DNA of 64,000 bases from an uncultured Sphingomonadaceae bacterium (lineage in GTDB: Bacteria; Pseudomonadota; Alphaproteobacteria; Sphingomonadales; Sphingomonadaceae), in NCBI GenBank assembly GCA_902806235.1, contig CADCVW010000030.1:21187-85186 (forward strand). The letters are read 5' to 3'. Within the stretch, counting starts at the first letter, position 1; the number at the start of each line of letters is the position of its first letter. Of this stretch, positions 60,454 to 64,000 are shown piece after piece. The notes below the pieces were generated by a model. The model saw only the letters and a program-made list of their open reading frames with translations, ran no database searches and was not told where the DNA came from. Made by a program: the position numbers and the translations under genes.

Positions 60454-61320
60454 TTAACAATACCACTCTAGCACGTGCGCCCAGGCTTCCTCCGCGCTCT
60501 CGCAGAAGCGGAACAGCGCCAGGTCGCTCCGGCCGATCACGCCCTCTTCCGCCAGCGCCTCGAAGTTCACCACGCGCTCCCAGAAGGCGCGGCCGAAGAG
60601 CAGGATGGGGAGCGGGGCCATCTTGCCCGTCTGGACGAGGGTGAGAAGCTCGAACATCTCATCGAAGGTGCCGAACCCGCCGGGGAATACCGCGACGGCC
60701 CGCGCGCGCAGCAGGAAGTGTAGCTTGCGCAGCGCGAAATAATGAAAGCGGAAAGAGAGCGAGGGCGTGACGTAAGGGTTGGGCAGCTGCTCGTGGGGGA
60801 GCACGATGTTGAGGCCGATCGACTCCGCCCCCGCATCCGCCGCGCCGCGGTTCGCCGCTTCCATAATCGACGGGCCGCCGCCGGAGCAGACCACGAAGTG
60901 CCGCCGCCCGTCCGGGTCGTGCACCGCGCCGCCGGCGCGCCGCGCGAGCGCGCGGGCGACGTCGTAGTAGTGCGCGTTGGCGACGAGCCGCTCGGCGATG
61001 CGCCGCTCCTCGTCGCTAGCCGCGCGGGCGAGCCGCTCCTGCGCTAACGCGGGCTCGGGGATGCGCGCGGACCCGTAGAAGACGAAAGTGGAGGCGATGC
61101 CCGCTTCGTCGAGCAGCACTTCGGGCTTCATCATCTCCAGCTGGAAGCGGACGGGGCGCAGGTCCTCGCGCAGCAGAAAATCCTGATCCTGGAAAGCAAG
61201 GCGGAACGCGGGGTCCTCCGTCTGCGGCGAGGAGGGCGTGTGGCGCGCCTGCTCGGCTTCCGCGCGCGCGGCGGGGAACATGCGGGACGGCGGCAGGGGT
61301 TCGTTCGAGGACAAGGTCAT
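60454..61320 (-). CDS. LOG family (TIGR00730) Rossmann-fold protein
   Basis: 288 residues. The lysine-decarboxylase-like/LOG signature PGGFGTFDEMFE is present, with VCSGGGPSIMEAANRGA for phosphate binding. Characterised members are cytokinin riboside 5'-monophosphate phosphoribohydrolases; in bacteria the usual role is nucleotide-metabolite cleavage. The N-terminal 60 residues are longer than in short LOG proteins. ATG 61320. Confidence 0.88.
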   Translation of the reverse strand: MTLSSNEPLPPSRMFPAARAEAEQARHTPSSPQTEDPAFRLAFQDQDFLLREDLRPVRFQLEMMKPEVLLDEAGIASTFVFYGSARIPEPALAQERLARAASDEERRIAERLVANAHYYDVARALARRAGGAVHDPDGRRHFVVCSGGGPSIMEAANRGAADAGAESIGLNIVLPHEQLPNPYVTPSLSFRFHYFALRKLHFLLRARAVAVFPGGFGTFDEMFELLTLVQTGKMAPLPILLFGRAFWERVVNFEALAEEGVIGRSDLALFRFCESAEEAWAHVLEWYC

Positions 61321-61380
61321 GGTTCCTAGGCGCGCGGAGCCGCGCGACGACCGCGCGGGCGCAAAGCGGCGGCGATTAAG

Positions 61381-61642
61381 GCCTGTCCTCGACATCGGCA
61401 ATGGCTGGGACGGCGCGGAGAAGCCGCCCGGGTAGAAGCGATGAGCGAACGATGCTCCCGCATCGTGAGCGACGAGCGACGCCGCCGGGCGGCTCCTCCG
61501 CGCCGCCGCTTCGCGTTCGCCCGCAGAAGCCCGGCAGCTTCGTCGCCTGCTTGCGCGTAGCTTCAGCTACGCGGCTGCGCCACGCTCCTAGCTGCCAAGC
61601 TTCTGCGAGTGATCACGGCCGTTGCCGAGATTGAGGACAGGC
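61381..61642. repeat. Imperfect inverted-repeat pair bracketing a noncoding segment
   Basis: GCCTGTCCTCGACATCGGCA at 61381 and its inverted relative ending GAGGACAGGC at 61642; the 25-base arms pair at 21 positions. The 212 bases between hold a 7-bp hairpin CGTAGCT-TC-AGCTACG (61556-61571) and GC-rich sequence without a gene. It fills most of the 385-base gap between the LOG and PRC-barrel-like genes. Confidence 0.5.
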
Positions 61643-61705
61643 TCAAGCGCATCACGCGCGGGGACGCAAGGGGAACAGGGAGGGTCGCGCTTCATTGGGC
61701 GAGGC

Positions 61706-62299
61706 ATGAGCCCAGCCGCCGAGATCGCCAACACCGTCGCCCCCATCGCCACCGCGGTCGCCGCGATGATGACTGCCGCCAACCTGGGGCCGCGCGTCAC
61801 CGGCTGGGGGTTCGTGGTGTTCACCGTCGGCTCCGTTGCCTGGACGGTGCTGGGCTTGGCGACGGGGCAGGGGAGCCTGGTATGGGCCAACGGCTTCCTG
61901 TTTCTCGTCAACCTGGTCGGCATATACCGCTGGCTTGGGCGCGAGGCGAAGCTCGACGACGGGGCGCGCCTCGCGATGGAGCGCAGCGAGCGGTCGGCGG
62001 CGCCGACGCTGTTCTCCTCGTCGATCCTGCAAGGCTGCCCGATCCACGATGCCTCCGGTACCGTGATCGGCCACGCGTCGGGTGCGATGCTCGAGCAGGA
62101 AACTGGCCGCGTCTCCTACCTCCTCGCGCGCGAGGGCGGCGTGGCGGGCGTCGGCGAGAAGCTCCACGCGCTGCCTTGGGACGCGGTGGACGCACGCGAC
62201 GGGGTGCTGCACGCTCGCCTCGACGGGGCGGGGCTGGGCGGCCTGCCGGAGGTCGATCCGGAGCATTGGCCGACGCGAGCGCCGGCTCTGGCGTCCTGA
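61706..62299 (+). CDS. Membrane protein with PRC-barrel-like C-terminal domain
   Basis: 197 residues. Two transmembrane helices in the first 80 (FVVFTVGSVAWTVLGLA and ANGFLFLVNLVGIYRWLG), then a soluble part with GTVIGHASGAMLEQETGRVSYLLAREG, which fits a PRC-barrel strand pattern. Function unknown; PRC barrels bind RNA-processing or photosynthetic partners. ATG 61706 with GAGG nearby. Ends 4 bases from the convergent GH84 gene. Confidence 0.7.
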   Translation: MSPAAEIANTVAPIATAVAAMMTAANLGPRVTGWGFVVFTVGSVAWTVLGLATGQGSLVWANGFLFLVNLVGIYRWLGREAKLDDGARLAMERSERSAAPTLFSSSILQGCPIHDASGTVIGHASGAMLEQETGRVSYLLAREGGVAGVGEKLHALPWDAVDARDGVLHARLDGAGLGGLPEVDPEHWPTRAPALAS

Positions 62300-62303
62300 C
62301 GCC

Positions 62304-63362
62304 TTACTGCGTTCGCACTTCCTCGCCGGAGATGGCGTAGGCGTCGTCGAGCCAGGCGACCACTTCGCGCGCTGCCGGATGATCGTGCGCAGACCAGCGC
62401 GCGCGGAGCGCCGCCCGGTCGGCGCGGTCGAGGCCGGAGTCGTGGAGTTGGAGCAGGTCGTGCTCGAGCAGGGCAGCGAGCGCCGGCCCGGCCACCGCCG
62501 CCGCGGCGTGGCGGAAGGCGGCCATGTAGCGGTAGGCGTCGCCCTCCGCGTAAGCAGCGGCCAAGGTCAGCGCGGGGATAAGGCTGAGCCGAGGCTGCAG
62601 CGCGGGGTTGATCGCGTGGGCGGCGACGAGCGGGGCGTTGGCGGCTGGCCGGCCGGTGAAGCCGCGCAGGTGGAGGTGGCGCGACATGCGCGGGCCGTCG
62701 TTGACCGGGTAGTTGTCCCACAGGAACGGGCGCCGGCCGAGCCGCGCGGCGACGTCGCGAAGGTGGCCGGGTGCGATCTCGCGCGAGCAGACCTCTTCGC
62801 CGGTCCAGAAGACCTCCACCGCTGGGTCGAGCAGTTCGCCGAGCCGCTCGAGGTAGCCAGGCGGGCGGGCGCCGAACACGCGGTCGAGCACGCGGTCGTC
62901 GGTGTAGTAGGTGGGGCAGACGACGACGCGCGACGCGGCGCTGCGCCCGCGCGCGAATGCGACGATCTCCGACTGGACGTCGGCGAGGCCGGGCAGGTCG
63001 CCTCGCATGTCATCGAACAGCAACGCGAGGTCATCGATGCCGATCGCGTCGAACTGCGCGAGCTTGTCGGCCAGCGCGTTCCGTGCGCCGGCGTCGAACC
63101 CGGCGTAAGCCTCGTAAGGGCTCAAGCCTACGCCGAAGCGCACGCCGGCCGCGCGGCAGGCGCCGCCGAACGCAGCAAGCGTGGCGGCGTGCTCCGGCGG
63201 CAGCGGCTCGCGCCAGCGGCGGCGGAGAAATGGGTCGGCCTTGGGCGCGTAGAGGAAGAAGCGGTAGTCGCGAGGGGCGAGGAAGCGCATGACGTCCTCG
63301 CGCTCCGCCCAACTCCACGGGCGGCCGTAATAGCCTTCAATGATGCCGAGTTCCGGGATCAT
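62304..63362 (-). CDS. GH84-type beta-N-acetylglucosaminidase domain protein
   Basis: 352 residues, a catalytic domain without accessory modules. The family signature GIIEGYYGRPWSW opens the barrel, the catalytic Asp pair is in LALLFDDMRGDL, and WDNYPVND is the substrate-binding loop. Members remove GlcNAc from glycans or O-GlcNAc from proteins. No signal peptide is seen, which suggests an intracellular enzyme. GTG/ATG region: ATG 63362 overlaps the stop of the upstream EnvC-like gene by 4 bases. Confidence 0.87.
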   Translation of the reverse strand: MIPELGIIEGYYGRPWSWAEREDVMRFLAPRDYRFFLYAPKADPFLRRRWREPLPPEHAATLAAFGGACRAAGVRFGVGLSPYEAYAGFDAGARNALADKLAQFDAIGIDDLALLFDDMRGDLPGLADVQSEIVAFARGRSAASRVVVCPTYYTDDRVLDRVFGARPPGYLERLGELLDPAVEVFWTGEEVCSREIAPGHLRDVAARLGRRPFLWDNYPVNDGPRMSRHLHLRGFTGRPAANAPLVAAHAINPALQPRLSLIPALTLAAAYAEGDAYRYMAAFRHAAAAVAGPALAALLEHDLLQLHDSGLDRADRAALRARWSAHDHPAAREVVAWLDDAYAISGEEVRTQ

Positions 63363-64000
63363 CGGCTAGCGAGCGCGAGCAGGTCGAAGGGGCGGCCGCG
63401 GCGGCGCAGCTCGACGGTGACGCGCGAGGAGGCGAGGCCGAGCAGCGCGCCGCGGGGCACGGCTTGTCCGCGCGAAATGCGCAAGGCGGCCAGCCCAGTC
63501 ACCGTGCTGGTCCAGCCGCGGCCGTGGTCGACGATCGCGACGCGGCCGAAGCCGCGGAACGGCCCGGCAAAGGCCACGCGGCCCGCGGCGGGGGCGAGCA
63601 CGGGGGCGCCCGGCCGCGCGGCGAAGGTCGGCCCGCGGGCGCGGACGCCGGCGTCGCTCAGCTCGCCAAAACCTCCGACGAGCGGACCGGAAACGGGGAG
63701 GTGATAGGGCGAATGCTCCGCAGAGCGCGGCGCGGGTGGAGCGTCCGGCCGGGGCAGCGGGCCGTCGAGCACGGCGAGCTCGCGCTCGATCCGTTGGCGG
63801 ACGGGCAGTTCGGCAATCAGCGCCTGACGGTCGCGCGCGTCCTCAGCCAGCGCGAGGGCGCGGTCGCCCTCGTCCAGCGCATCGGTCCCCAGCCGCTCGG
63901 CGCGGCGGCGCGCCTCGTCCTCCAAGAGCGCGAGTCGCCGGCGCTCATCGCGCAGGACCTTGCGGGCGCGGGCCACGCCGGCGCTCGCCTCCGACGCTTC
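63359..64000 (-). CDS. EnvC-like murein hydrolase activator, LytM domain, 5' end outside window
   Basis: The frame is open to base 64000, so the start is beyond the window; 213 C-terminal residues are visible. A coiled-coil region rich in Arg/Glu/Ala (first 70 or so) is followed by an M23/LytM domain (GGFGELSDAGVRARGPTFAA..PVLAPAAGRVAFAGPFRGFGRVAIVDHGRGWTSTVTGL). The first zinc His (H-x3-D) is replaced and only one His of the later H-x-H remains, so it is probably a non-catalytic amidase activator as in EnvC. Confidence 0.85.
   Translation of the reverse strand, partial: EASEASAGVARARKVLRDERRRLALLEDEARRRAERLGTDALDEGDRALALAEDARDRQALIAELPVRQRIERELAVLDGPLPRPDAPPAPRSAEHSPYHLPVSGPLVGGFGELSDAGVRARGPTFAARPGAPVLAPAAGRVAFAGPFRGFGRVAIVDHGRGWTSTVTGLAALRISRGQAVPRGALLGLASSRVTVELRRRGRPFDLLALASR

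Overview
The window is a very GC-rich, densely coded chromosomal segment with codon use and gene content typical of the Alphaproteobacteria, most likely a sphingomonad (Sphingomonas or a close relative). Evidence: a PEPxxWA-CTERM sorting tail at 3061-3666, an N-terminally anchored class I cytochrome c of sphingomonad type (59221-59934), a TonB-dependent receptor, and several dispersed palindromic repeat families. I assigned no species and ran no database search; all family names rest on motifs and protein layout read by eye.

Layout. 1-5.5 kb is low-density and decayed: a truncated O-methyltransferase, an MDR oxidoreductase, a CHRD/PEP-CTERM protein, tiny ORFs, several small reading frames broken by in-frame stops, and copies of a degenerate repeat. 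5.5-15.6 kb holds an SDR, hom, glpX (flanked by two copies of one element in opposite orientation), rhlE, a brnT-brnA toxin-antitoxin pair, a LOV blue-light hybrid histidine kinase, a YciI protein, recJ and tRNA-Glu. 15.6-27.3 kb holds a YeiH-type sulfate/sulfite exporter, an MFS permease, a TonB receptor, a Gfo/Idh/MocA protein, an aldo/keto reductase overlapping an SsuD-like FMNH2 monooxygenase, glpD-glpK, and an SsuE-like FMN reductase. I read this as a candidate oxidative desulfonation locus for sulfoquinovose or sulfoquinovosyl-glycerol (monooxygenase plus 6-oxo-sugar reductase, with the glycerol half fed to GlpK/GlpD). This is inference from gene families and neighbourhood.

27.3-35.2 kb is a tightly overlapping operon of two GT4 glycosyltransferases, a CgeB-like protein, a nucleotidyltransferase, a PIG-L deacetylase, a methyltransferase and an acyltransferase, facing a phosphohexomutase: an unassigned glycoside or glycan pathway. 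36.1-38.9 kb is a type III polyketide synthase / methyltransferase / FAD reductase operon. 39.0-42.0 kb is serC-serA. 42.1-47.6 kb has envelope and redox genes (glycine-zipper protein, CtpA, DsbB, Coq7-like, DUF885).

47.7-53.4 kb has a radical-SAM DNA-repair-type protein and a DUF4130-UdgX protein, separated by a CHASE2-EAL gene, a lipoprotein and a previously easy-to-miss 35-residue Trp/Gly-rich peptide gene. 53.4-58 kb is a DsbA-like lipoprotein, dciA, mutY, a serine hydrolase and nudC. The end carries pheA, cytochrome c, DUF1801, a LOG-family protein, a PRC-barrel-like membrane protein, a GH84-type hexosaminidase, and the 3' part of an EnvC-like gene running off the window.
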